From Aeromicrobium sp. Leaf245 (GTDB lineage Bacteria; Actinomycetota; Actinomycetes; Propionibacteriales; Nocardioidaceae): DNA of 64,000 bases. Shown one piece after another: positions 1 through 8,280 of the stretch (positions are counted from its first letter, which is position 1; every line of letters starts with the position of its first letter). The position numbers and the translations under genes were made by a program. The notes under the pieces were generated by a model, which was not told the DNA's origin, searched no databases, and worked only from the letters and a program-made list of their open reading frames with translations. The stretch lies in NCBI RefSeq assembly GCF_942548115.1, contig NZ_OW824151.1:2294001-2358000 (forward strand), given 5' to 3'.

Positions 1-329
1 CGATCGCGGGCATCGCGGGCAACAACGGCCAGACGAACTACGCGTCGGCCAAGGCCGGCGTGATCGGCTGGATCCAGTCGCTCGCCGAGCGGGTCGCCGC
101 CGACGGCATCACGGCCAACGTCGTCGCCCCGGGCTTCATGGAGACCGAGATGGTCAAGACCATCCCGCTCGGCATCCGCGAGGCCGGGCGCCGCATGAAC
201 TCGATGTCCCAGGGCGGGCTGCCGGTCGACGTGGCCGAGGCGATCGCCTGGTTCGCCAACCCGGGTTCGGGTGCCGTGAGCGGGAACGTCCTCGGCGTGA
301 ACGGCCAGATGCTGCTGGGGGCCTCGTGA
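1..329 (+). CDS. SDR-family 3-oxoacyl reductase, FabG4-like (5' end outside window)
   Basis: Only the last 108 residues are in the window, read in the frame beginning at base 3. They hold the short-chain dehydrogenase active-site signature Y-A-S-A-K ([12 protein letters not shown]), followed by the [12 protein letters not shown] loop that follows it in FabG-type reductases, and the C-terminal strand [13 protein letters not shown]. By family it would reduce 3-oxoacyl thioesters with NAD(P)H. Its stop overlaps the start of the MaoC hydratase gene by 4 bases (GTGA). The same reductase plus MaoC order is known for FabG4 (Rv0242c) and HtdX (Rv0241c) of Mycobacterium tuberculosis, so a FabG4-type 3-oxoacyl-CoA reductase is the best guess. 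The cofactor-binding half cannot be seen. Confidence 0.85.
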   Translation, partial: IAGIAGNNGQTNYASAKAGVIGWIQSLAERVAADGITANVVAPGFMETEMVKTIPLGIREAGRRMNSMSQGGLPVDVAEAIAWFANPGSGAVSGNVLGVNGQMLLGAS

Positions 330-1204
330 CCACCAGGCGCTTCGAGGACGCACCGTCCACGCTGCCCCTCATGCTGAAGGCCGCCCTGCCGGCCCTGCCC
401 GTCGTGGGCTCGCTGCCGGGGGTCAAGCACGCGTCGGGCGCGGTGCCCGACCTCGTGCTGGAGCGCTCCGGCGTCGGCACGGACCCGGCGCACCTCGAGC
501 GCTACCTCGACGTGTGCGGCTTCCCGCACGTCGAGCACCTGCCCGCCACGTACCCGCACATGGCGGCGTTCGGCCTGCACATGGCACTCATGACGGACAC
601 CGCGTTCCCCCTCGCCCCCATGGGCCTGGTGCACCTGCGGAACCGCATCACGCAGCACCGTCCCATCGGCGCCGACGAGGTGTTCGACGTGTCCGTGCGG
701 GCCGCCGACCTGCGACCGCACCCGAAGGGACGACTCGTCGACCTCCTCACGGCCGTCACGATCGACGGCGAGCTCGTGTGGGACGAGGTCACGACGCTCT
801 TCTCGCGTGGTCGTGGCGGAGCGCCGGAGACGTCGCCCGCGCCCCTGGAGGGCGTGGAGGCACCCCGGGGCGTCGTCCACTGGCGGCTCGCCGGTGACCT
901 GGGCCGGCGCTACGGCGCCGTGTCCGGAGACCGCAACCCCATCCACCTGTACCCCGTCACCGCGAAGGCGTTCGGCTTCCCGAGCAACATCGCGCACGGC
1001 ATGTGGACGAAGGCCCGCAGCCTGGCGGCCCTGCAGAACCGGCTCCCCGACGCGTTCAGCGTCGACGTGGAGTTCAAGAAGCCGGTGCTCCTGCCCACGA
1101 CCGTGGTGTTCGGGTCGACGACCGGCGACGACGGCACCGACTTCGGGGTCCGTGCGCAGAAGAAGGACTCGACGCACCTGGTCGGACGCATCACCCCGTC
1201 CTGA
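326..1204 (+). CDS. MaoC-family (R)-specific enoyl hydratase/dehydratase, HtdX-like
   Basis: A 292-residue protein with the double-hotdog layout of long MaoC dehydratases. The C-terminal hotdog carries the hydratase-2 motif [12 protein letters not shown], in which Asp and His are the expected catalytic pair, followed by a [12 protein letters not shown] loop. It should hydrate or dehydrate 3-hydroxyacyl/enoyl thioesters, the step after the reductase encoded just upstream. The GTG start overlaps the reductase stop (GTGA), so the two are probably translated together. The length matches HtdX-type proteins (about 280 aa). Chain-length and CoA or ACP preference cannot be read from sequence. Confidence 0.85.
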   Translation: MTTRRFEDAPSTLPLMLKAALPALPVVGSLPGVKHASGAVPDLVLERSGVGTDPAHLERYLDVCGFPHVEHLPATYPHMAAFGLHMALMTDTAFPLAPMGLVHLRNRITQHRPIGADEVFDVSVRAADLRPHPKGRLVDLLTAVTIDGELVWDEVTTLFSRGRGGAPETSPAPLEGVEAPRGVVHWRLAGDLGRRYGAVSGDRNPIHLYPVTAKAFGFPSNIAHGMWTKARSLAALQNRLPDAFSVDVEFKKPVLLPTTVVFGSTTGDDGTDFGVRAQKKDSTHLVGRITPS

Positions 1205-1273
1205 GCGACGGACCGGCAGTGACGTGACGGGCGTCTCCTCGTTGGACCTCCTGGACCCCAGGAGGAGCCCGTC

Positions 1274-3193
1274 ATGACCCGTCGCACCACACGTCGTCCC
1301 CTCGCCGTCGTCGCGGCCGCCCTGGCCGCGACGACGGCGCTCGCGCTCTCGAGCGTCCCTGCCTCCGCGGCGGCACCCTCGCCCGCCTCCGGTGCACCTG
1401 CCTGGTCGGTGGCCGCGGCAGCGGGACCCGCGCAGGCCACGGGTGCGTGGTCGCCACGTCCCGAGCAGTACCCGACGACGACCACCGAGCGTGACCTGGC
1501 GATCCCGATGTCCGACGGGACCGTCCTGAGGGGCAACCTCATGCGGCCGGTCGACGCAGCCGGACGCGTCGAGACCCGTCGGCTGCCGGTGGTCGTCACC
1601 ATCACCGCGTACAACAAGAACGTGCAGGACCAGGCCGGCGGGCTGGGGGGCGGCGACGGCTCCTACCTGGTCAAGCGCGGGTACCTGCAGCTGACCGTCG
1701 ACGCCCGCGGGACGGGCAGCTCGGCCGGGACCTGGTGCGCCTTCTGCTCGCGGGAGGGCAAGGACTTCGGCGAGGTCATGACCTGGGCCGCGAAGCAGTC
1801 CTGGTCGAACGGCAGCACCGCCATGCGAGGGCCCTCCTACATGGGCATCGCGCAGATGTTCGCGGCCGCCGACCGACCGGCCGGCCTCGAGGCGATCTTC
1901 CCGCAGGTCCCGGGCGCGGACGTGTACCGCGACGTGGTCGCCTCCGGCGGCGCGCTCGACGTCGGGTTCATCCCGCTGTGGATCGGTCTCGTCAACGGCA
2001 CCGCGATCATCCCGCCCTACCTCTCCGCCACCGACCCGGCCGGAGGCCTCGGGACCCTCGTCACGCACCTGCTCGGCAACGGCGCCTTCAGCCTCGACCT
2101 CCTCGTCAGTGCCCTCGGCGGCGGTGAGCCCGCCTACGACGGCGCGTTCTACACGCAGCGCTCCCCCATCGAGGTGGTCTCGAGGATCACCACGCCCACG
2201 TTCCTGGTGGCCGGTGAGTACGACCTCTTCCAGCGTGGGACTCCCCTGCTCTACGAGAACCTCCAGCGTCGAGGCGTGCCCACCAAGATGATCGTCGGCC
2301 CGTGGGACCACCTCCAGGCCTCCGGCGGCCAGGGCCTCGAGTCGGCCGGCTACGGCAGCCTCGGCGAGCTCCAGCTCCGGTGGTTCGACCACTACGTCAA
2401 GAAGCTGCCGAACCAGCGACTCTCCGACATCGCCGGGCTCAGCTACTTCGAGCAGGGCAGCGGACGCTGGGTCCGCGGCACGGAGTGGATGCCGTCGAGC
2501 CTCACGCCGCGCACGTTCCGCCTCAGCGGGACCGCCCGGACCGCCGGGTCGGCCGGAGGCCTGACCACGGGGACGCCGACCGCCGGCCGGACGACCGTGC
2601 CCGCCATCCCCGTCCAGGGGCTGTGCAGCCGGTCCACCAACCAGTGGACGGCCGGCGTCGTCGGACTGGTGATGCCCGACCTGCCCTGCTTCACGAACAA
2701 CCAGTTCAACGACACCCTCGGGCCGGTCTTCGAGACCGCACCGCTGACCTCCGACGTCGTCGTGCACGGCCCGCTCAATGCCCGGCTGTACACGTCGACG
2801 CCGACGGGCGACGGGATGCTCTCGGTCACGATCTCTGACGTGGCGCCCGACGGGACCGTCTCACGGCTCACCGGCGGCTGGCAGGTCGTGTCCCACCGGG
2901 CCCTCGACACGACGCGTTCCCGCTACGTCCGCGGCACCCTGGTCCAGCCTCACCACCCGTTCACGAAGCAGGCCCAGGCGCCCCTGGCCGCCGGCACCGT
3001 CGCCCCGGTCGACGTGGAGGTGTTCCCCACGCGCGCCCGACTGGCCAAGGGGCACCGCCTGCGGGTCTCGGTGCAGGGGTTCGACGTGCCGCACCTGCTG
3101 CCGACACTGGGATCCCTGCTGCCATCGCTGGCCCCGATGACCGTCCACACGGGCCCGCAGCACCCGTCGGCGCTGACCTTCGGGACCCCCTGA
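1274..3193 (+). CDS. secreted CocE/NonD (S15, X-Pro dipeptidyl-peptidase-like) hydrolase
   Basis: A 639-residue protein with an N-terminal signal peptide: RRTTRRP, an Ala/Leu-rich stretch, then ASAA. The alpha/beta-hydrolase core has the nucleophile motif GPSYMG with Ser188, an acid in AGEYD (Asp317) and a base in GPWDH (His346), the usual CocE triad spacing. An oxyanion-side motif DARGTGSS precedes it. The C-terminal third is the beta-sandwich typical of PepX_C domains. A strong ribosome site AGGAGG (1260-1265) lies 8 nt before the ATG. It probably hydrolyses ester or amide substrates outside the membrane; the actual substrate is not predictable. It ends in a hairpin shared with the convergent tesB gene. 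Confidence 0.85.
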   Translation: MTRRTTRRPLAVVAAALAATTALALSSVPASAAAPSPASGAPAWSVAAAAGPAQATGAWSPRPEQYPTTTTERDLAIPMSDGTVLRGNLMRPVDAAGRVETRRLPVVVTITAYNKNVQDQAGGLGGGDGSYLVKRGYLQLTVDARGTGSSAGTWCAFCSREGKDFGEVMTWAAKQSWSNGSTAMRGPSYMGIAQMFAAADRPAGLEAIFPQVPGADVYRDVVASGGALDVGFIPLWIGLVNGTAIIPPYLSATDPAGGLGTLVTHLLGNGAFSLDLLVSALGGGEPAYDGAFYTQRSPIEVVSRITTPTFLVAGEYDLFQRGTPLLYENLQRRGVPTKMIVGPWDHLQASGGQGLESAGYGSLGELQLRWFDHYVKKLPNQRLSDIAGLSYFEQGSGRWVRGTEWMPSSLTPRTFRLSGTARTAGSAGGLTTGTPTAGRTTVPAIPVQGLCSRSTNQWTAGVVGLVMPDLPCFTNNQFNDTLGPVFETAPLTSDVVVHGPLNARLYTSTPTGDGMLSVTISDVAPDGTVSRLTGGWQVVSHRALDTTRSRYVRGTLVQPHHPFTKQAQAPLAAGTVAPVDVEVFPTRARLAKGHRLRVSVQGFDVPHLLPTLGSLLPSLAPMTVHTGPQHPSALTFGTP

Positions 3194-3210
3194 GCGGCGG
3201 TCCGCTCAGG
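3189..3210. terminator. convergent hairpin containing both stop codons
   Basis: CCTGAGCGG (3189-3197), loop CGGT, CCGCTCAGG (3202-3210) form a perfect 9-bp stem. The TGA of the CocE gene (3191-3193) and the stop of tesB on the other strand (3206-3208) lie inside the two arms. No T-tract follows, so a bidirectional terminator is inferred from position only. Confidence 0.5.
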
Positions 3211-4072
3211 AGCGACGGCGACGGATCAGGCCCTCCTGGGCCACGGTGGCCACCAGCGTGCCGTCCTCGGTGAACACGCGGGCCGTGCTGAGCCCGCGCG
3301 CGCCGGAGGCGGACGGCGACGTCTGGTCGTACAGCAGCCACTGGTCGGCACGGATGGGCCGGTGGAACCAGATGGTGTGGTCGAGCGAGGCCGGGACGAC
3401 CTCCGGGGATCCGATGAACTGTCCATGCGGGATCAGCGCGACGCCGAGGAGGCTGAAGTCGCTGATGTAGACGAAGGCCGCCGTGTTGACGATGCGCGAG
3501 TCCGGGAGCGTGCCGTCGGCGCGGAACCAGAGTCGTTGGACCGCGGGGACGCTCTGCCGGGTCGGGTCGTCCTCCGGTCGGTTGTCGCCGATGTAGCGCA
3601 GGTCGAAGGACGACCACTCCCGCTTCCAGGTGTCGACCTCGTCCGGACGGACGGCACGGATCACCTCGAGCAGCGGTGTGGAGTCCGCCGGCGCGGGGAC
3701 CGTGGGCATGACGTCCTGGTGGTCCCAGCCCTCCTCGGCCTTCTGGAACGAGGCGGTCATGTAGAAGATGGTCTCGCCGTGCTGGCGTGCGGCCACCCGG
3801 CGCGTGGTGAAGGAGCCACCGTCGCGGACGTTCTCGACGTCGTACACGATCGGGATCGACGGGTCACCGCCGAGCAGGAAGTAGGCGTGCAGGGAGTGGA
3901 TGTAGCGGTCCTCGGGAACCGTCAGCTGCGCGGCCGTGACCGCCTGCGCGGCCACCTGACCACCGAAGACGCGGGTGAGGCTCGATCCTTCCGGCTGCCC
4001 GCCCCGATAGAGGCCGACCTCCAGGGGTTCGAGGTCCAGGAGGGTCACGAGCTGGTCCAGTGAGGCGGGCAC
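3206..4072 (-). CDS. tesB: acyl-CoA thioesterase II (TesB)
   Basis: A 288-residue protein matching the TesB family over its full usual length (about 285 aa). Recognisable blocks are the early RVFGGQVAAQA motif of the first hotdog, FTTRRVAARQHGETIFYMTASFQ, then in the second hotdog NTAAFVYISDFSLLGVALIPHG, SLDHTIWFHRP and the end QEGLIRRR. The Asp in YISD, a Thr/Ser in YDQTSPSA and the Gln in AQEGL are the positions expected for the Asp-Thr-Gln catalytic network. It hydrolyses medium and long acyl-CoA to free acid and CoA in the cytoplasm. The start is GTG, 6 nt after a TACGAT box, so the message is probably leaderless. Confidence 0.9.
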   Translation of the reverse strand: MPASLDQLVTLLDLEPLEVGLYRGGQPEGSSLTRVFGGQVAAQAVTAAQLTVPEDRYIHSLHAYFLLGGDPSIPIVYDVENVRDGGSFTTRRVAARQHGETIFYMTASFQKAEEGWDHQDVMPTVPAPADSTPLLEVIRAVRPDEVDTWKREWSSFDLRYIGDNRPEDDPTRQSVPAVQRLWFRADGTLPDSRIVNTAAFVYISDFSLLGVALIPHGQFIGSPEVVPASLDHTIWFHRPIRADQWLLYDQTSPSASGARGLSTARVFTEDGTLVATVAQEGLIRRRRS

Positions 4073-4078
4073 GCCGAG

Positions 4079-4084
4079 ATCGTA
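4079..4084 (-). promoter_or_regulatory. -10 box of tesB, leaderless
   Basis: TACGAT on the minus strand followed by 6 nt and the GTG start at 4072. This spacing puts the transcription start on or next to the first codon. No ribosome site is present. Confidence 0.5.
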
Positions 4085-4164
4085 TCGACTCGAGGCCTCA
4101 CCGACGCCACGACCCGACGCGACGGCCTCGCCGCAGCGGCGACCCGGCGTCCAGGCACATCACC

Positions 4165-4170
4165 TAGAGT
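4165..4170 (+). promoter_or_regulatory. -10 box of YjdF-like gene, leaderless
   Basis: TAGAGT followed by 8 nt and ATG at 4179, with no Shine-Dalgarno. It fits the TANNNT leaderless promoters seen repeatedly in this window. Confidence 0.45.
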
Positions 4171-4178
4171 TCACACAG

Positions 4179-4841
4179 ATGTCCGTCGCTCCCGCTCCCG
4201 CGCGCCACCCCGTCCCGCAGCTCGTCCGCACCCTGGACCTCGTCGCGAAGGCTGCCCTCGTGCTGCTCCTGGCGCTGGCCATGTCCGCGCCGGACCTCGG
4301 CAACATGGCCGACAAGGCGGCCGGTCTTCGAGCCGTCGCCTACCCGCTGCTCTCGTTCACCGTCCCGGTGGTCTGGTGGATCTTCTGGCGCGAGCGTCGT
4401 CCGTTCCCCTGGGCGGCCGACCTCATGGTCACCATCACCTGCTTCACCGACGTCCTCGGCAACCGGCTCGACCTCTACGACCGCATCGTCTGGTTCGACG
4501 ACTGGATGCACTTCATGAACACCGGCCTCCTCGCGGCTGCGTTCATCCTGCTCACGCTGCCCCGCACGGCCACCTTCGGCGCCACCTTCGAGCGGTCGCT
4601 CGCCTTCGGGGTGCCGGCTGCGGTGTTCTGGGAGATCGCGGAGTACTTCGCCTTCATCAGTCGGTCCAGCGAGCGCCGGAGCGCCTACGGGGACACGCTC
4701 GCGGACCTCGCGCTGGGCTCCTTCGGCTGCGTCGTCGCCGCGATCGTCGTCCACGGACTCCGGGGGCGCGGTCGGCGCTCGGGGCCCACCGGCCTCCTGA
4801 GCACGCATCCCGTGCCGGCAGCCGACGCAGGCGGCACCTGA
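4179..4841 (+). CDS. YjdF/DUF2238-like integral membrane protein
   Basis: A 220-residue protein with about five hydrophobic segments: AALVLLLALAM near residues 28-38, LSFTVPVVWWIFW, VTITCFTDVLG, LLAAAFILLTL and a final LADLALGSFGCVVAAIVV. Polar motifs between the helices, RIVWFDDWMHFMN, FWEIAEY and YGDTLADL, match the pattern of the YjdF/DUF2238 family, whose function is not established. The C-terminus is Arg-rich and cytosolic-looking. It sits alone, divergent from tesB and convergent with the PAC2 gene. Conserved Asp, His and Glu inside or next to helices hint at metal or proton handling, but that is speculation. Confidence 0.7.
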   Translation: MSVAPAPARHPVPQLVRTLDLVAKAALVLLLALAMSAPDLGNMADKAAGLRAVAYPLLSFTVPVVWWIFWRERRPFPWAADLMVTITCFTDVLGNRLDLYDRIVWFDDWMHFMNTGLLAAAFILLTLPRTATFGATFERSLAFGVPAAVFWEIAEYFAFISRSSERRSAYGDTLADLALGSFGCVVAAIVVHGLRGRGRRSGPTGLLSTHPVPAADAGGT

Positions 4842-4877
4842 GCCGGAGCCGGAGCCGGGCCGACCCTCGTGGTCGGG

Positions 4878-5780
4878 CTATCCCTCGTCGTTCTTGCGCT
4901 GCCGCGCCAGGAACTGCTCGAACTGGTCGGCCAGCTCCTCGCCGCTCGGGATCGAGTCGTCGTCGGCGAGCAGCGACTGGGCCGCTCCACGGGTGAAGGC
5001 GTCGTACTGCTCCTCCAGCCCCGAGAGCACCTCGGCGCCGCCCTGCTCGGCGATCTGCCGCTCGATGTCGGCCACCGTGGCGCCCTGCACCGCGCGGATC
5101 GGGTCGAGGTCGAGGTCGAGCCCGGTGCGGTCGACGACCGCCTCGAGCAGCGCCAGCGCGGCCGGCGGGTAGTCGACCTGGGTGAGGTAGTGCGGGACGT
5201 GGACCACGTAGCCGGCGCTGTCGATGTCGCGCTGCGTCAGCCGGTACTCCAGGAGCGACTGGGCGGACGACGGCACGCGCACCTCGGCCTGCCACAGGTT
5301 CTTGCGGTCGACGAGCTCCGGTCGCGAGCCGTGGGCCGTGATCATGGGCGGCCGCGTGTGCGGGACGCCCATCGGCACGGCACCCAGGCCCAGGGTCAGG
5401 CTGACGTCGAGGTCCTCGACGACCTCCTGCACGCCGTCGACGAAGGACTCCCAGCGGAAGTCCGGCTCGGGACCGGCGAGCACCAGGTACGGCGTGCCGG
5501 AGCGGTCGTGCTCGCGCACGATGTCGAGGCGCGGCTCGTCGTAGTCGACGTAGTGGTCCTGCCGGAACGTGATCATGGGCCGACGGGCACGGTAGTCGTA
5601 GAGCTCGTCGACGTCGAAGCTGCGCACCACCTCGCCCCGTCCGCTCACGAGGTGCTCGGCCGCGATCCGCGAGGCCCCACCCGCCGTCAGGAAGCCGTCG
5701 AGGGCATGGATGAGGACCGGTCCGTCGCCACGCGGCGTCGGGTCCTGGGATTCGGGGTCACGTCGAGAGGGCCACTTCAT
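4878..5780 (-). CDS. PAC2-family protein (proteasome-assembly-chaperone-like)
   Basis: A 300-residue protein starting MKWPSRRDPESQ. The ATG at 5780 is preferred because an upstream in-frame start at 5855 would overlap dxs by 65 bp, whereas this one lies 10 nt after the dxs stop. The core HALDGFLTAGGASRIAAEHL, a middle block PYLVLAGPEPDFRWESF and the MGVPHTRPPMITAHG segment are typical of actinobacterial PAC2 proteins. The family resembles eukaryotic proteasome assembly chaperones, but its bacterial role is unproven. A long acidic helical C-terminus ends in the QRKNDEG tail. It is probably co-transcribed with dxs. Confidence 0.8.
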   Translation of the reverse strand: MKWPSRRDPESQDPTPRGDGPVLIHALDGFLTAGGASRIAAEHLVSGRGEVVRSFDVDELYDYRARRPMITFRQDHYVDYDEPRLDIVREHDRSGTPYLVLAGPEPDFRWESFVDGVQEVVEDLDVSLTLGLGAVPMGVPHTRPPMITAHGSRPELVDRKNLWQAEVRVPSSAQSLLEYRLTQRDIDSAGYVVHVPHYLTQVDYPPAALALLEAVVDRTGLDLDLDPIRAVQGATVADIERQIAEQGGAEVLSGLEEQYDAFTRGAAQSLLADDDSIPSGEELADQFEQFLARQRKNDEG

Positions 5781-5790
5781 GGTCAAGGCC

Positions 5791-7680
5791 TCACGGCTCG
5801 AGATTGTTCCCGACGACCCGCTGCCAGGCGGCACGGGTGTCGGCGGCCACGGCATCGGGCGTGAGCCCGAGGCGCTCGAGGATCACCGGGCGCTTGGCGT
5901 GGTCGAGGAACTCCTGCGCGACACCGTGCACGCGGACCGGCACGTCGCTCTCGACGTCGCGCAGCGCCTGCGTGAACGCGGCACCCACACCGCCGATGCG
6001 ACCGTTGTCCTCGATGGTGACCACGAGGCGGTGGGACGCCGCGAGCGCGACGACGGCCGGGTCGAACGGCTTGACCCAGCGGGGGTCGACGACCGTGACG
6101 CCGAGTCCTTCGGCGGACAGCCTCTCGGCGGCTCCGAGGCCCACGGGCACCATGGATCCCGCGGCGAGGACGAGCACGTCGTCGGACTCCCCGCGCGCGA
6201 GGACGTCGGCGGTGCCGACCGTGTCGATCGCGTCGACGTCGGCGGGCACGGCGCCCTTGGCGAAGCGGACCACCGTGGGGGCGTCGTCGACGGCCACGGC
6301 CTCGCGCAGCAGCTCGCGCAGCCGCGTGCCGTCGCGGGGCGCGGCGAGCCGCAGGCCCGGGACGATCTGCAGCATCGACATGTCCCACATGCCGTTGTGG
6401 CTGGCGCCGTCGTCACCGGTGACCCCGGCCCGGTCGAGCACGAAGGTCACGCCGCATCGGTGCAGGGCGACGTCGAGGAGCACCTGGTCGAAGGCGCGGT
6501 TGAGGAACGTGGCGTAGACGGCCACCACCGGGTGGAGGCCCGCCATGGCCATGCCGGCCGCGCTGGTGGCGGCGTGCTGCTCGGCGATGCCGACGTCGAA
6601 CACCCGGTCGGGGAACTTGTCGGCGAAGGCGTCGAGGCCGACGGGGTAGAGCATGGCCGCCGTGATGCCGACGACGTCGGGGCGTTCGTCGGCGATCCGC
6701 ACGACCTCGTCCCGGAACACCGAGGTCCAGCCGGCGGGGGCGACGGAGACCGCGTCGCCGGTCTCACGGTCGAAGGGCGGGGCCTGGTGCATCTGGTCGT
6801 TCTCGTTGGCCACCGCGATGTCGTAGCCCTGCCCCTTGGTCGTGAGCACGTGCACGAGGACCGGCCCGCCGAACCGCTTGGCCAGCGTGAGGGCCTGCTC
6901 GAGCGCCGCGCGGTCGTGACCGTCCACCGGACCGACGTACTTGAGGCCGAGGTCCTCGAACATGCCCTGGGGCGCGAGGGCGTCCTTGACGCCCTTCTTG
7001 ATGGCGTGCAGGGCGCCGTACGCCGCAGGTCCGACCGGTCCGCCGCGGTTGAGCCGGTCGCGGATGGCGCTGAGGGCAGGCTCGTAGCGCGGGTTGGTCC
7101 GGATGTCGGTGAGCCGGTTGGCGAGGCCGCCGACCGTGGGCTGGTACGACCGGCCGTTGTCGTTGACCACGATGACGAGGCGCCGGTCCTGAGAGGCGGC
7201 GATGTTGTTGATCGCCTCCCAGGCCATGCCGCCGGTCATGGCGCCGTCGCCGATGACGGCCACCACGTGGTCGTCGCGGCCGAGGACCTGGTTGGCCCGC
7301 GCCATGCCCTCGGCGTAGGAGAGGCTCGTGGACGCGTGCGAGTTCTCGACCCAGTCGTGCTCGGACTCGCCGCGGCAGGGGTAGCCCGACAGGCCACCCT
7401 CCTGGCGCAGCGTGTCGAAGTCGCCGGCGCGCCCCGTGACCATCTTGTGCACGTAGGCCTGGTGCCCGGTGTCCCAGACGACGCGGTCGCGCGGGGACTC
7501 GAAGACGCGATGGATGGCGAGGGTCAGCTCGACCACGCCGAGGTTGGGTCCGAGGTGACCGGCGTGCGCGGCGACCGCGTCGATCGTCCGCTCGCGGATC
7601 TCGTGCGCGAGGGTCTCCAGCTCGGCGTCGGACAGGGCCCGCAGGTCCGCGGGGCCGGTGATCTGGTCGAGCAACGCCAT
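5791..7680 (-). CDS. dxs: 1-deoxy-D-xylulose-5-phosphate synthase
   Basis: A 629-residue protein of standard family length. It condenses pyruvate with glyceraldehyde 3-phosphate to DXP, the first step of the MEP isoprenoid pathway and a branch to thiamine and pyridoxal. Visible motifs are DTGHQAY with His73, the thiamine-diphosphate/Mg site GDGAMTGG (144-151) followed by NDNGRSY (173-179), then the pyrimidine-domain block [12 protein letters not shown] with [15 protein letters not shown], and the C-terminal transketolase domain. A TAGACT box ends 6 nt before the ATG, suggesting a leaderless message. The PAC2 gene follows after 10 nt. Confidence 0.97.
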   Translation of the reverse strand: MALLDQITGPADLRALSDAELETLAHEIRERTIDAVAAHAGHLGPNLGVVELTLAIHRVFESPRDRVVWDTGHQAYVHKMVTGRAGDFDTLRQEGGLSGYPCRGESEHDWVENSHASTSLSYAEGMARANQVLGRDDHVVAVIGDGAMTGGMAWEAINNIAASQDRRLVIVVNDNGRSYQPTVGGLANRLTDIRTNPRYEPALSAIRDRLNRGGPVGPAAYGALHAIKKGVKDALAPQGMFEDLGLKYVGPVDGHDRAALEQALTLAKRFGGPVLVHVLTTKGQGYDIAVANENDQMHQAPPFDRETGDAVSVAPAGWTSVFRDEVVRIADERPDVVGITAAMLYPVGLDAFADKFPDRVFDVGIAEQHAATSAAGMAMAGLHPVVAVYATFLNRAFDQVLLDVALHRCGVTFVLDRAGVTGDDGASHNGMWDMSMLQIVPGLRLAAPRDGTRLRELLREAVAVDDAPTVVRFAKGAVPADVDAIDTVGTADVLARGESDDVLVLAAGSMVPVGLGAAERLSAEGLGVTVVDPRWVKPFDPAVVALAASHRLVVTIEDNGRIGGVGAAFTQALRDVESDVPVRVHGVAQEFLDHAKRPVILERLGLTPDAVAADTRAAWQRVVGNNLEP

Positions 7681-7686
7681 TCGGTC

Positions 7687-7692
7687 AGTCTA
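7687..7692 (-). promoter_or_regulatory. -10 box of dxs, leaderless
   Basis: TAGACT on the minus strand, 6 nt (GACCGA) before the ATG at 7680. There is no room for a ribosome site. Confidence 0.55.
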
Positions 7693-7726
7693 GCGATCCC
7701 GTCCCACCCCCGCCGTCTGCCTCCGC

Positions 7727-8230
7727 TCAGGTCCGGTAGCGACCCCGCACGTGCGTCAGGGCCTCCCCGTCCCGCAGGTCGACGTGCTCGACGGTGCCGG
7801 CGAGCAGCAGCCCCCAGCCCTCGCGACGCGGCTCGGTCGCGTCCAGGCGCACCCCCACCCAGCCGACGGCGTCGGCGAGCCGCGGGCCCCAGGGGCCGTC
7901 GTCCCAGGCCCCGAGGGTGAACGGTCCTCCCGGGGCCGGTGCGGTCCCTGCGAACGCGTCGGCGAGGAAGGCGTGGTCGGGCCCGAGCACGTTCACGACC
8001 ACCGTGGTCGGCCGCGCGTCCCAGAGCGTCGACTCCTCGTCCACGAGGGCCAGGACCCTGGGCGGATCGCCGGCGGCGAGCAGCAGCGAGGAGACGGTGA
8101 GGCCGACGCGCGCCCGCCCCTCCCCTGCCGCCCACACCGTCACGGCGGCGGGCAGGCGTCCGCGCAGACGACGGAATCCGTCCCGGTCACCCTCGGGGGA
8201 CGCGAAGGGGTGCTCGTCGTGGATCGTCAC
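7727..8230 (-). CDS. flavin reductase-like (FMN-binding) domain protein
   Basis: A 167-residue protein beginning GFRRLRGRLPAAVTVWAA and continuing ARVGLTVSSLLLAAGDPPRVLALVDEES, which is the split-barrel flavin-reductase motif, where the LTVSS strand contacts FMN phosphate. The central VVNVLGPDHAFLADAFAG and the final GTVEHVDL-TH segments complete the domain. It would reduce FMN or FAD with NAD(P)H or act as a partner of a two-component monooxygenase; no monooxygenase is adjacent. GTG start with a TAGGCT box 6 nt upstream. Confidence 0.8.
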   Translation of the reverse strand: MTIHDEHPFASPEGDRDGFRRLRGRLPAAVTVWAAGEGRARVGLTVSSLLLAAGDPPRVLALVDEESTLWDARPTTVVVNVLGPDHAFLADAFAGTAPAPGGPFTLGAWDDGPWGPRLADAVGWVGVRLDATEPRREGWGLLLAGTVEHVDLRDGEALTHVRGRYRT

Positions 8231-8236
8231 CTCGCC

Positions 8237-8242
8237 AGCCTA
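8237..8242 (-). promoter_or_regulatory. -10 box of flavin reductase gene, leaderless
   Basis: TAGGCT on the minus strand, then GGCGAG and the GTG start at 8230. Confidence 0.5.
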
Positions 8243-8280
8243 GGCCCGCCACCTCGTCCCCCACCGCGTGAGCCGTCGCC

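Noticed and set aside
38-2767. 909-codon open frame on the minus strand, and similar long frames opposite putA, acnA, parC, dxs and others
   Set aside because: They are antisense shadows of high-GC genes, with Arg/Gly/Pro/Ala-rich translations, no domains and no ribosome sites.
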